From Clostridium yunnanense (GTDB lineage: Bacteria > Bacillota > Clostridia > Clostridiales > Clostridiaceae), in NCBI RefSeq assembly GCF_016595795.1, contig NZ_JAENHN010000046.1, forward strand, positions 30,425-94,424: a stretch of DNA of 64,000 nt, read 5' to 3'. The notes below the pieces were generated by a model. It did no database searches. It was not told the origin of the DNA and saw only the letters and a list, made by a program, of their open reading frames with translations. Shown here piece after piece: positions 27,436 through 34,909 of this stretch. Within the stretch, counting starts at the first letter, position 1; each line of letters starts with the position of its first letter. Made by a program: the position numbers and the translations under genes.

Positions 27436-27459
27436 TGAACTTTTTTAAAACTCCTACGT
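27436..27459 (+). promoter_or_regulatory. ECF-type promoter of the sigY-like operon
   Basis: TGAAC (27436-27440), a 16-base spacer and CGT (27457-27459), 36 bases before the sigY-like ATG. This is the arrangement of ECF sigma promoters, including the autoregulated sigY promoter of Bacillus subtilis, and suggests the sigma factor transcribes its own operon. Confidence 0.7.
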
Positions 27460-27494
27460 TTAAGTAATGAAAACAGCAAGAAGAGGTAGAATTC

Positions 27495-28031
27495 ATGAAT
27501 TTCAAAAATCAAGATGAAGAAAATTTAATAGCAAGAGCTAAAGCTGGTGATAAATATGCTTTTGAAATACTGATTAGTAATAACTTTTCTATTTTAAAGG
27601 GATATGTATTAAAGATGACTTTAGACAAAGACCTAACTGAAGATATCGTTCAAGATACCTTGTTATCTGCTGTTGTTCATATTGATTCCTTTGTGTCTAA
27701 TGCTAAGTTTTCAACGTGGCTTATAAAGATTGCCACCAATAAATATAGAGATTACTTAAGAAAGAACAAAGAAACCGATATATTATTAGATACCTTTCAG
27801 TCTTCTTCTATTACTGAAGAAGTAGTAGTAAAAAAAGAAGAACTCGAAGAAGTTTTAAAAATATTAAAATCAATGCCTGCTGATAAAAGAACTGTATTTA
27901 TACTAAAACATTATTATGGTTACAGCTATGAGGAAATAAGCTCTATAGTAAATTGCCCTATTGGTACGGTAAGATCAAGAATTCATTATGCAATAAAAGA
28001 GATAATTTCAAGATTTAATGGAGGTAAGTAA
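27495..28031 (+). CDS. sigY: ECF RNA polymerase sigma factor, SigY-like
   Basis: 178 residues. Region 2 spans about 10-80 (DLTEDIVQDTLLSAVVHIDSF is region 2.2-2.3; KFSTWLIKIATNKYRDYLRK is 2.4) and region 4 about 120-172 (YGYSYEEISSIVNCPIGTVRSRI is the helix-turn-helix). Gene order sigma factor, small anti-sigma-like protein, two tiny membrane proteins, ABC ATPase, permease is that of B. subtilis sigY-yxlCDEFG, which supports the name. AGAAGAGGTAG precedes the ATG. An ECF-type promoter lies upstream. The stop codon touches the ribosome binding site of the next gene. Confidence 0.85.
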   Translation: MNFKNQDEENLIARAKAGDKYAFEILISNNFSILKGYVLKMTLDKDLTEDIVQDTLLSAVVHIDSFVSNAKFSTWLIKIATNKYRDYLRKNKETDILLDTFQSSSITEEVVVKKEELEEVLKILKSMPADKRTVFILKHYYGYSYEEISSIVNCPIGTVRSRIHYAIKEIISRFNGGK

Positions 28032-28032
28032 A

Positions 28033-28413
28033 ATGAAACCCTTTGATAATTTTGATGAGAATATCGATAAATATTATGATGGTTCTCTAAATAAAGAAAG
28101 CAAGGAAGAATCAGATTTAAAATCTATTTTAGATAAAATGTCTATTGCAGAAGATTTGGAGAACAATGTTTCAGTAAATGTAGATATAAGTTCTATTGTG
28201 GAAAATGGAGAGCAAATCCGTTTTGAAAAGAAGCTTAGAAAAGAAACCTTTAAATTTCTATTGTTTTCGGCATTTTTATCAGTATTTATCGGCTTTATGT
28301 ATATGAGAGTTTCGTTATATATAACCTTTGCAATTCAGTTCATAACAATGATATTTTTACTAATCTTAAACCAAGTTTTTCTAAAGAAAAACACAAGGAG
28401 GGAGGCCAAGTGA
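28033..28413 (+). CDS. yxlC: YxlC-like anti-sigma/negative regulator of SigY
   Basis: 126 residues. An acidic N-terminal cytoplasmic part (about 1-75, with the repeated DENIDKYYDGSL style of anti-sigma tails) is followed by two membrane helices near 80-122. In B. subtilis YxlC with YxlD and YxlE restrains SigY. ATG 28033 has GGAGGTAAGTAAA upstream; ATG 28018 lies in the end of sigY and is rejected. The TGA overlaps the GTG start of the next gene, showing translational coupling. Confidence 0.72.
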   Translation: MKPFDNFDENIDKYYDGSLNKESKEESDLKSILDKMSIAEDLENNVSVNVDISSIVENGEQIRFEKKLRKETFKFLLFSAFLSVFIGFMYMRVSLYITFAIQFITMIFLLILNQVFLKKNTRREAK

Positions 28414-28610
28414 ACGGGATTAATGTAGTAACTATTACAATTCTTCTTATATTAGTTACCATACAAGGAACTATTATATTTAGGGATGCTGTTAAAAAGA
28501 AGATTCCAAACCCTTGGATTTGGGGAGTCATTGGTCTCATGAACATTCCAAGCTCAGCGATAATTTATCTTATTTATAGAAAGTTATATTTTAAAAAGAA
28601 TAGGAGTTAA
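28410..28610 (+). CDS. yxlD: YxlD-like small membrane protein
   Basis: 66 residues starting at GTG 28410, with AAGGAGGGAGG upstream. One N-terminal helix (VVTITILLILVTIQGTIIF), then a PNPWIWGVIGLMNIPSSAIIYLIY segment that resembles the phospholipase D N-terminal (PLDc_N) membrane motif, with a basic end. In B. subtilis YxlD is needed with YxlC to hold SigY inactive. Four-base overlap with yxlC. Confidence 0.72.
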   Translation: MNGINVVTITILLILVTIQGTIIFRDAVKKKIPNPWIWGVIGLMNIPSSAIIYLIYRKLYFKKNRS

Positions 28611-28614
28611 TCTT

Positions 28615-28797
28615 ATGAGTATAGATTTTACACTTTTAATGCCTGTTTTATTACTTCAAGTAATCTTTTCTATTTTTTGCTTTATAAAACTTATTAAAAA
28701 TCCGGTAAAGCATCTTCCAAAGTGGCTTTGGGCAATATTGTGCCTAAACACCCTTGGCTGCATTGTTTATTCAACCTTAGGAAAGGATGAAGAATGA
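28615..28797 (+). CDS. yxlE: YxlE-like small membrane protein
   Basis: 60 residues with two helices: LLMPVLLLQVIFSIFCFI near 7-24 and LPKWLWAILCLNTLGCIVYSTLG near 34-56. The KWLWAILCLNTLG block is again a PLDc_N-type membrane motif, so yxlD and yxlE look like relatives of each other. Preceded by AATAGGAGT. Its stop overlaps the ATG of the ABC ATPase gene (ATGATGG). Confidence 0.72.
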   Translation: MSIDFTLLMPVLLLQVIFSIFCFIKLIKNPVKHLPKWLWAILCLNTLGCIVYSTLGKDEE

Positions 28798-29735
28798 TGG
28801 AAAGTCTTCAAGCTAAAGCTGAATTCACTTTAGAGCTTAATTCTTTAAACAAGAACTATGGTAAAACTCAAGTGCTTAAGGATATAAATATAAAAATTCC
28901 TAGAGGAGTTATATATGGGTTTATCGGTGAAAATGGTGCTGGCAAGACTACAACTATGAATATTATCTGTGGCTTAAAAAAGCCTTCTTCAGGTAAGGTT
29001 ATCTTTAGAGGAAGAGAATTAAGTTATGATAAAGAGAGAGAAGCTATAGGTTATCTTCCTCAGCAGCCTAAGTTCTATAGTTATATGAAGGTTCATGAAT
29101 ATCTAAATTTTATTCTTTCACTTTCAGAAGCAAAGGATAAAGCTTTTTCAACTGAGGAACTGCTTTCAATAGTTGGTCTTAAGGATGCATCTAAAAAGAC
29201 AATAAAAACACTTTCAGGAGGTATGCTCCAAAGGCTAGGTATAGCAGTTGCCATCTGCAATAATCCTGAACTTGTTATATTAGATGAACCTACCTCTGCT
29301 TTAGATCCTGAAGGACGAAGAGAAGTTATGAATATCATAAAAGGCCTAAAAGAACGAGGAATGACAGTATTTTTCTCAACTCACCTTTTAAGTGATGTAG
29401 AAAATATCTGTGATTATATCACTATAATTCATAAGGGTGAAATTCTAGCCTCCACTACTCTAGCTTCCCTTAAGGATAAGTATAGAGCTTGTTATTACGA
29501 AGTCAAATTTGGTAATAAAGTAGAGCCTAAAAATTACCCAAGCTTTATAAAAGATATAAATATCAAGGACGATATAACTCAGATTTATACTGACAATACC
29601 TTAACCGATGAGAGAGATATGTTTAATTATTTATTATCCTTAGGCTCTCCTATAAAAGCTTTCACAAAAAAAGAAGTATCCTTAGAGGATATATTTTTTA
29701 CCATTATTGAGGGAGGTGTCACAAGTGACCTTTAA
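28794..29735 (+). CDS. yxlF: ABC transporter ATP-binding protein, YxlF-like
   Basis: 313 residues. Walker A GENGAGKTT near 47, signature LSGGMLQR near 142, Walker B LVILDEPTSALD near 161, H-loop STHLL near 197. The extra 80 residues after the ABC domain fit the drug/lantibiotic-export ATPase subfamily. It pairs with the permease encoded next. Substrate unknown. Overlaps both neighbours by a few bases, so the operon is tightly coupled. Confidence 0.9.
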   Translation: MMESLQAKAEFTLELNSLNKNYGKTQVLKDINIKIPRGVIYGFIGENGAGKTTTMNIICGLKKPSSGKVIFRGRELSYDKEREAIGYLPQQPKFYSYMKVHEYLNFILSLSEAKDKAFSTEELLSIVGLKDASKKTIKTLSGGMLQRLGIAVAICNNPELVILDEPTSALDPEGRREVMNIIKGLKERGMTVFFSTHLLSDVENICDYITIIHKGEILASTTLASLKDKYRACYYEVKFGNKVEPKNYPSFIKDINIKDDITQIYTDNTLTDERDMFNYLLSLGSPIKAFTKKEVSLEDIFFTIIEGGVTSDL

Positions 29736-30477
29736 AGCGTACTTAAACAAGGAATTTATAGAAGCTAATAGAGAAAATAAACTAATAATACTATTTACGG
29801 GCTTCTTTTTCTTTAGTATAGCGACTCCTCCAATGCTAAAACTTACCCCAAAGATTTTAGAAAAACAGTACGGTACTGATATGTCTAGTCTCTTTAAAAC
29901 TAATGCAGTTGATTCTGTTGCAAATTATTTAGGAAGCAATATGCCTCAAATTTGCATATTGGTTTTATGTCTTACTTTAGGTGGAATTCTTTGCAATGAA
30001 ATATCAAAAGTAACCATAATACTTCCCATTACCAAAGGAGCTTATAAAAGTTCCATTGTAATTGCAAAATTTAGCTTTTATGCGGTTGTATTATTTATAA
30101 TAAGTACAATTTCTGTACTTACTAATATATATTATTCTTTTTTGGTATTTGATCAAGCATTTCCTTCCATTAAAGCTGTTATACTATGCTGCTTACTTGT
30201 ATATTTGTATGTGTTGTTTATGGTTTCAATAATATTTTTGTTTAGCAGTCTTTTAAAGAAAGCTATGGGAGTTGCTTTAATATCCATGGGAATTAATATT
30301 ATCCTTACACTTTTAAGCACCTTCAAATATTCCCTGAATCCATTTGCACTTATTACTGAAGCCTCAAAGCTTTCAACAGAACTACCAATTAAGACCTTTT
30401 TGATAACAGCTATTTTAACCATTATGGCTTTTACTTCTTCAGTGCTGATATTCAAAAAAAGAGAGATAGATGCTTAA
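29725..30477 (+). CDS. yxlG: ABC-2 type permease, YxlG-like
   Basis: 250 residues from GTG 29725, with GGGAGGTGT upstream; a TTG at 29707 is inside the ATPase gene. Six predicted helices in the ABC-2 pattern, starting with ENKLIILFTGFFFFSIA and a long extracellular loop at about 45-70. Overlaps the yxlF gene by 11 bases. In B. subtilis the YxlFG transporter has no defined substrate. Ends in the strong terminator at 30523. Confidence 0.82.
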   Translation: MTFKAYLNKEFIEANRENKLIILFTGFFFFSIATPPMLKLTPKILEKQYGTDMSSLFKTNAVDSVANYLGSNMPQICILVLCLTLGGILCNEISKVTIILPITKGAYKSSIVIAKFSFYAVVLFIISTISVLTNIYYSFLVFDQAFPSIKAVILCCLLVYLYVLFMVSIIFLFSSLLKKAMGVALISMGINIILTLLSTFKYSLNPFALITEASKLSTELPIKTFLITAILTIMAFTSSVLIFKKREIDA

Positions 30478-30522
30478 ATTCAGATAATGCAATAAATCCA
30501 AGTAAAATTATAGCTACAATAA

Positions 30523-30562
30523 AAATAATGCAGCCACTTTTACTAGTGGCTGCATTATTTTC
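30523..30562. terminator. Bidirectional terminator of the sigY-like operon and the GNAT gene
   Basis: Stem AAATAATGCAGCCAC/GTGGCTGCATTATTT (15 bp, eight-base loop) with A and T tracts on both sides, between convergent genes. Confidence 0.92.
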
Positions 30563-30575
30563 TCATTAATTACAC

Positions 30576-31073
30576 TTACACATTAAATATCTGAACATTA
30601 ATCTCTAAATCATCATCTTTTTCTTTTGTTTCTATATATTTAATACCTTGATTCTCATAAAATTTCATCCAAAACTTTGCTGCAAGCTTATTAGTTGATA
30701 TCTGCACTACTTTGTATTTTCCTTTATATGTGTCCATCAAAATTTTAATTGCCTCATTTGCCATTCCTTTATTTCTAAAACTCTTTAGAACAAATAGTTC
30801 ATGTACCACATAGTTAATGTCTTTAGGAGCATATTTTCCCGTATTAAAAAGGACAAAACCTGCCACTTCTCCTCGGTAAGTTATAAAAAAAGGATTTAAA
30901 TCCTCAGATTTAAAATATAATTCTAAACCCTCATATTCAAATTTTCCATCCTTATTAATTTTCAAATCATCTGCAAACTCTGATAGGTCATGTAAATATA
31001 AGCTGGTTAAGTTTTCAAGCTTTGCTTTTGAGTCTATAGTTACTCTTTCTAGTGCTACTTCCTTTAAATTCAT
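30576..31073 (-). CDS. GNAT family N-acetyltransferase
   Basis: 165 residues. The acetyl-CoA loop is ELFVLKSFRNKGMANEAIKIL near 94-114 (RNKGMA), followed by the late strand VVQISTNKLAAKFWMKFYENQGI near 124-146. The N-terminus has a YRGEVAGFVLF strand. Substrate unknown. AAGGGAGTTATAAA precedes the ATG. The convergent terminator at 30523 ends it; a diverged copy of the palindromic repeat lies upstream. Confidence 0.83.
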   Translation of the reverse strand: MNLKEVALERVTIDSKAKLENLTSLYLHDLSEFADDLKINKDGKFEYEGLELYFKSEDLNPFFITYRGEVAGFVLFNTGKYAPKDINYVVHELFVLKSFRNKGMANEAIKILMDTYKGKYKVVQISTNKLAAKFWMKFYENQGIKYIETKEKDDDLEINVQIFNV

Positions 31074-31112
31074 TTTATAACTCCCTTACTAATTATTCAT
31101 ACAAATTATATC

Positions 31113-31216
31113 TATATCTGAGCTGCTTCTAAATTGAACTTCAATTTTCAAACTCTCCTCTAAGAAACCAGATAGTTTTTGAAAATGGATTTCATATTAG
31201 AATGTTTCACCTTTAA
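31113..31216. repeat. Diverged copy of the 101-bp palindromic repeat
   Basis: Palindromic element with TTCAATTTTCAAACTCTCC and AGTTTTTGAAAATGGATTTC arms, sharing the TTCAAA-CTCTCCTCT and GTTTTTGAAAAT blocks with copies at 5027 and 32146, but with many more substitutions. Lies between the GNAT and methyltransferase genes, upstream of the first. Confidence 0.55.
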
Positions 31217-31244
31217 TTTGAAATTTATAGACATACTATACAAT

Positions 31245-32012
31245 TCATTTTCTTGCTAAATACAACTCTATTGTGTCATGAATATTGAACAAATCACCAT
31301 TTTTCTTAATGATATATTTAATTTCATTTTCAAACAATTGCTTTGAAGGTTCTGTCATAGTTATGTGATCAGAGTAGGTGTTTAATAAACAAATATATTC
31401 TTCCGAGGTAAACTTTCGTGTACCATGATATAGCTTCACCTCTACATCTCTAAAGCCGTAAGTTTTAATAGTTTCTGATATTCTTTTATATCTTTCACTA
31501 CTATTTTCTAATGCCTTATCTGCTGATGGCCAGTATTTTTCATATACCTTTTGAATTTCCAGATGCGAAGAGTAACTTTCTTCTGCTGGAGCTGGTTTGT
31601 TCCAAAATAAAGCTAAGGTTCCGTTATCCTTTAACAACCTCAATACCTTTGGGTATCCAATACTGTCTGGAATCCAATGAAAAGCAGTAGCAGAATAAAG
31701 AAGATCTATACTGTTATCATCACACTGAAATTCTTCAAAGGAAGTGTTATAAAGCTTAAAATTTTTATATTGTTTAAACTTTTCTTTTGAAAATTCCGCA
31801 AGTTTATGTCCAAGTTCAACTGCTGTTACATTATACCCTGCATTAAGAAAAGGAGTTGTAGCTTGTCCTGTTCCAATCCCAACTTCTAATGCATTTTTAC
31901 CTTTACTAAGCCCAGAATACTGGAGTATATCTTCAAATAACTCTTCACAATATGTTGGTCGCCACTTTTCATAATTACTAGCATCTTCATTGAATGTAAG
32001 TCGCTTATCCAT
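31245..32012 (-). CDS. Class I SAM-dependent methyltransferase
   Basis: 255 residues from ATG 32012, with GGAGTGG upstream; the frame is open to 32081 without a ribosome binding site. SAM motif I ALEVGIGTGQATTPFL near 39-54, the acidic strand NVTAVELG near 60, motif with IDLLYSATAFHWI near 104-116 and LKDNGTLALFWN near 128. The AFHWI form is typical of small-molecule methyltransferases of the UbiE/Tam-like type. Substrate unknown. Flanked by two members of the palindromic repeat family. Confidence 0.87.
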   Translation of the reverse strand: MDKRLTFNEDASNYEKWRPTYCEELFEDILQYSGLSKGKNALEVGIGTGQATTPFLNAGYNVTAVELGHKLAEFSKEKFKQYKNFKLYNTSFEEFQCDDNSIDLLYSATAFHWIPDSIGYPKVLRLLKDNGTLALFWNKPAPAEESYSSHLEIQKVYEKYWPSADKALENSSERYKRISETIKTYGFRDVEVKLYHGTRKFTSEEYICLLNTYSDHITMTEPSKQLFENEIKYIIKKNGDLFNIHDTIELYLARK

Positions 32013-32145
32013 CTTTCCACTCCTTTTCAGATCACAAGTGTTTTGTTTTTTACATTTTACAATTATAACACTTAAATACAATTTATACCATAAAGTACAA
32101 TAAAGTCTTCATCATTTTTAATATACGTATGAATTAGTTTATATC

Positions 32146-32246
32146 TAGATGAACCACTTCATATTAGAACTTATATTTTCAAATTCTCCTCTCAGAACCC
32201 AGAGGAGTTTTGAAAATAGATTTCGGATTGAACTGGTTCATCTTTA
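32146..32246. repeat. 101-bp palindromic intergenic repeat, copy 2
   Basis: Begins TAGATGAACCACTTCATATT and ends GAACTGGTTCATCTTTA. About 90% identical by eye over 101 bases to the element at 5027-5127; the inner block TTTTCAAATTCTCCTCTCAG is unchanged. The arms pair with one another (GATGAACCA with TGGTTCATC). It lies between the methyltransferase and VOC genes. Remaining sequence from 32247 to 32446 shows no gene. Confidence 0.78.
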
Positions 32247-32446
32247 ACATCACACCTCAAATACCCAATGCTTTAGAAAACAGAAAAAGCACTCATCCTG
32301 TAAAGACAAGTACTTTTTATTAAATACCTTATTAATTTTGCGTCATCCATAATCTTTAAAGTAGAAGATTCTAATTATCTATTAAATATTATGATTTTAT
32401 CATAGAATCCTTAATAGGCATAAAATCGCTCCATCACACCATCTTC

Positions 32447-32857
32447 TTAAAATGTAATATCAGTATCTCTCATTTCAATTTCAGTTCCTTCTGGAGCTTT
32501 TATTTTGAATAAACTTTCTCCAAGCACCTCATAAACAACTTGCCCATTTTTAAGTTTAAAATCCTTATAGCCTAGAGATTTAATTCTTTCATATTCCTTC
32601 TCTACATTATCAACCATAAATGCTAGATGAACTGGGCCAGCATTTAATGAACTCCACTTATTAAATTTCTCGCCTTCTTTAGGTGTTTGAAGCTCTATCA
32701 TAAAATCTCCAAAGCTTATCCATGTATTATAGGCTCTTCCGTGAAAATTTGGAGTTTCACTAACTATATTGAATCCTAGTATTCTTGTATAAAAGTCTAA
32801 TGACTCTTCATACTTCTCAGTTTGAATACATATGTGATGTATCATTTTTATACTCAT
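32447..32857 (-). CDS. VOC (glyoxalase/dioxygenase) family protein
   Basis: 136 residues: two beta-alpha-beta-beta-beta units. Metal-ligand positions fit glyoxalase I: HHICIQT near 6-12, FMIELQTP near 51, GPVHLAFMV near 74 and the late IEMRDTD near 126. It could isomerise or bind a small metabolite; a specific reaction cannot be assigned. TTAGGAGGAATAATT precedes the ATG. Confidence 0.83.
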   Translation of the reverse strand: MSIKMIHHICIQTEKYEESLDFYTRILGFNIVSETPNFHGRAYNTWISFGDFMIELQTPKEGEKFNKWSSLNAGPVHLAFMVDNVEKEYERIKSLGYKDFKLKNGQVVYEVLGESLFKIKAPEGTEIEMRDTDITF

Positions 32858-32916
32858 AATTATTCCTCCTAAAATTGTTTATTAACTAAGCAATAAATCA
32901 CTTTAATAATTCACTA

Positions 32917-33015
32917 TTAACTATTTATAAATTGTACCACGGTATCTGTAAATTTAGTAGGTTCTTCATCGTGTGGTCTATGATCACTAGGATGAAAGTT
33001 TGTAAGTATTTTCAT
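32917..33015 (-). pseudogene. C-terminal remnant of an alpha/beta hydrolase
   Basis: A 33-codon minus-strand frame reads FHPSDHRPHDEEPTKFTDTV near its middle and ends FINS-stop. This resembles the end of small alpha/beta hydrolases that have DHRPHDEEP around the catalytic His. A stop lies two codons upstream and no further hydrolase sequence is recognised, so this is a fragment. The rest of the 32858-33159 gap holds two hairpins. Confidence 0.5.
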
Positions 33016-33052
33016 GTCATATTAGAGTTAAAATAACTCAACCATACTGTAG

Positions 33053-33081
33053 TTATCCTACGACTCTGAGTAGTAGGATAA
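33053..33081. other. Hairpin TTATCCTAC/GTAGGATAA
   Basis: Nine-base perfect stem with an 11-base loop. No T run of length; may be a weak terminator or processing site. Confidence 0.45.
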
Positions 33082-33102
33082 TTTCACAAAGAATAAAAGA
33101 AA

Positions 33103-33136
33103 AACACACTGATAAAATTATCAATGTGTCGTTTTT
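33103..33136 (-). terminator. Terminator after the diguanylate cyclase gene
   Basis: Stem ACACATTGATAA/TTATCAGTGTGT in the minus-strand sense, followed by TTTTT, 24 bases after the stop codon. Confidence 0.82.
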
Positions 33137-33159
33137 GTTGTATTACTTAAAAACTTATA

Positions 33160-34170
33160 TCAGCGTACATTCCCCTGTCCTTTACGCTCTCTTTTTACTT
33201 CATACATAGCTTTATCTGCTTTTTCAATCAAAACATCCAGCTCAATGCCATCTTCTTTAAAAAGGGCATATCCAATACTTGCTCTAAGATTTATTTCCTG
33301 GCCTTCAAATTCGAAAGGTTTTGTGATTTCAAAGTCCATTGTATGAATCAATGAATTAAATTCATCCTTGTCCACTAAATTTGCAACAATGATTCCAAAT
33401 TCATCTCCACCGAGTCTAGATACGGTGTCTTTTTCTCCCAAAGTGCCGTTAATTCGCTGGGCAACTTCTTTTATTGCTGCGTCTCCCGCTCTATGTCCAT
33501 AATTATCATTTATCTCTTTAAGCCCGTCCATGTCTAGCGTAATGATTGCAAACTCTTCATGTTTTCTTGAAGCCAGTGATAACCTTTGTCTCAAATTATC
33601 ATAGAATAAAGATCTGTTAGATATTCCTGTGAGATTATCATGTGTTGCTTTATAAAACAACTCACTTTCACCATTTTTCATTGCGTTAAACATCTCTGCT
33701 GCGATAAGTCCTGACATAAGTTCTAGAATTTTAATGTCATCGTCACTGAAGTGATTAGCTCTTGCAGAAAGAACCTTCATTACACCAACCACATCATTCA
33801 TGCATATTAGGGGCATCACAATCATGGAATTAAGACCGATTTGTCTACATGCTGCTTTGTTGACTCTATCGTCACTTTCAATATCATTGCTAATCAAAGG
33901 GACCCTCATCTTTATGCATTCCCCTGAAAGGCTACCTTCAATATTCAATCGTAACCCTAAAAAACTCTCAGCCATCCCAGATGCAGCACTGTAAACCAGT
34001 TCTTTTTTCTCAATTAATTCAACGGAAGCACCATCTGCATTAGTCATAAGCTTGGTTCTTTGCGTTACTAAATCCATTATGTTACCAAGATCCATCCCCT
34101 GTTGAGCTACCTCAGTCTGCACTTTAATGATTTCTAGTAACTTGTCATTACTTATACTATTTTGGTTCAA
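33160..34170 (-). CDS. GAF-GGDEF diguanylate cyclase
   Basis: 336 residues. A GAF domain (about 25-165, with VGVMKVLSARANHFSDDD at its end) is followed by a GGDEF domain (about 172-332) with TLDMDGLKEINDNYGHRAGD (metal and guanine site) and the intact active site RLGGDEFG at 252-259. The place of the inhibitory RxxD site reads GEKD, so product inhibition is not expected. It should make cyclic di-GMP in response to a ligand of the GAF domain; no membrane segment. Start is TTG at 34170 with AAGGTGG upstream; the first ATG lies 25 residues in, without a ribosome binding site. Confidence 0.88.
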   Translation of the reverse strand: MNQNSISNDKLLEIIKVQTEVAQQGMDLGNIMDLVTQRTKLMTNADGASVELIEKKELVYSAASGMAESFLGLRLNIEGSLSGECIKMRVPLISNDIESDDRVNKAACRQIGLNSMIVMPLICMNDVVGVMKVLSARANHFSDDDIKILELMSGLIAAEMFNAMKNGESELFYKATHDNLTGISNRSLFYDNLRQRLSLASRKHEEFAIITLDMDGLKEINDNYGHRAGDAAIKEVAQRINGTLGEKDTVSRLGGDEFGIIVANLVDKDEFNSLIHTMDFEITKPFEFEGQEINLRASIGYALFKEDGIELDVLIEKADKAMYEVKRERKGQGNVR

Positions 34171-34526
34171 AACTATCCAGCCACCTTTTCTATTTCTATT
34201 AATTATAAATTTTTTCCTAAAAATTAATTAGCTTCATATCTAATAATTATAGCTTAAATTGTACACCACATCAACATTCGACATTATTCTACAAGTTGTT
34301 TTTTTGAGGTATCCCTATATTCACTATTTTCCACTTAAAGTTTGTTATATCAATGAATTGAAAAAAACTCATGTTGCTTATGGTACGTTTCACTACAATA
34401 TTTGTAACCCGCCATAATTACAATAATAGGTCATAAAAACCTATTCTAGACTTACCTTCTTAATCTAGTACTCAGGTAATCCATTAAATTAATCTTATAA
34501 CTGAAACTTAATATTCATATGTGTCA
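34171..34526. other. Intergenic stretch before the attenuated gene
   Basis: 356 bases between divergent transcription units, holding the cyclase promoter on the minus strand and one small stem AATAGGT/ACCTATT near 34424-34446. No gene recognised. Confidence 0.45.
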
Positions 34527-34555
34527 TTGCGTTTATAGAAACTATATGGTATATT
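34527..34555 (+). promoter_or_regulatory. Sigma-A promoter of the attenuated phosphotransferase gene
   Basis: TTGCGT (34527-34532), 17-base spacer, TATATT (34550-34555). It places the transcript start near 34562, giving a leader of about 350 bases before the phosphotransferase ATG. Confidence 0.65.
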
Positions 34556-34604
34556 ATGGTTAAAGCTTAATAGTAAATTTTAGGCGAAAGGAGTGAATTT
34601 TTTT

Positions 34605-34637
34605 ATGCAAAAGTTATATGAGGTGATTTTTAAATAA
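34605..34637 (+). CDS. Leader peptide uORF, MQKLYEVIFK
   Basis: Ten codons and a stop, with a strong AAAGGAGTGA eight bases before the ATG. It begins about 45 bases after the predicted transcript start. Downstream come a hairpin (GTTCAAAAG/CTTTTGAAC, about 34649-34705), an anti-terminator candidate and a terminator, then the phosphotransferase gene. Short, well-translated leader ORFs in this layout serve antibiotic-sensing attenuation in Firmicutes: a ribosome stalled on the uORF changes the fold of the leader. The peptide resembles no leader I can name. Confidence 0.62.
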   Translation: MQKLYEVIFK

Positions 34638-34794
34638 TTGCATATAGGTTCAAAAGCATTTTTTAAGAGTACTTTCCTACTCTTTATTTATTGTGCCTTT
34701 TGAACAACTTTGATTTAACCTTTCAGCCTTAATAGTTAGTATTTAGAATTCACGGTACAGGTTAGCGTGTATTTTTTATGTCCAAATATTAGGT

Positions 34795-34830
34795 ATACCA
34801 CAGTAGGTTAATCTTGCTGTGGTATTTTTA
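34795..34830 (+). terminator. Attenuator terminator before the phosphotransferase gene
   Basis: Stem ATACCACAG/CTGTGGTAT followed by TTTTTAT. Its loop contains AGGTTAATC (34805-34813), which can pair with GATTTAACCT at 34712-34721 upstream, an alternative fold that would break the terminator stem. The coding start lies 80 bases further on. Confidence 0.75.
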
Positions 34831-34909
34831 TATACTTTTTTATGTACTTTTTATATAACTTTATCTCTAATTCAATTAAGCTTTAAAATTTATGAAAGAG
34901 GTTACGTGA

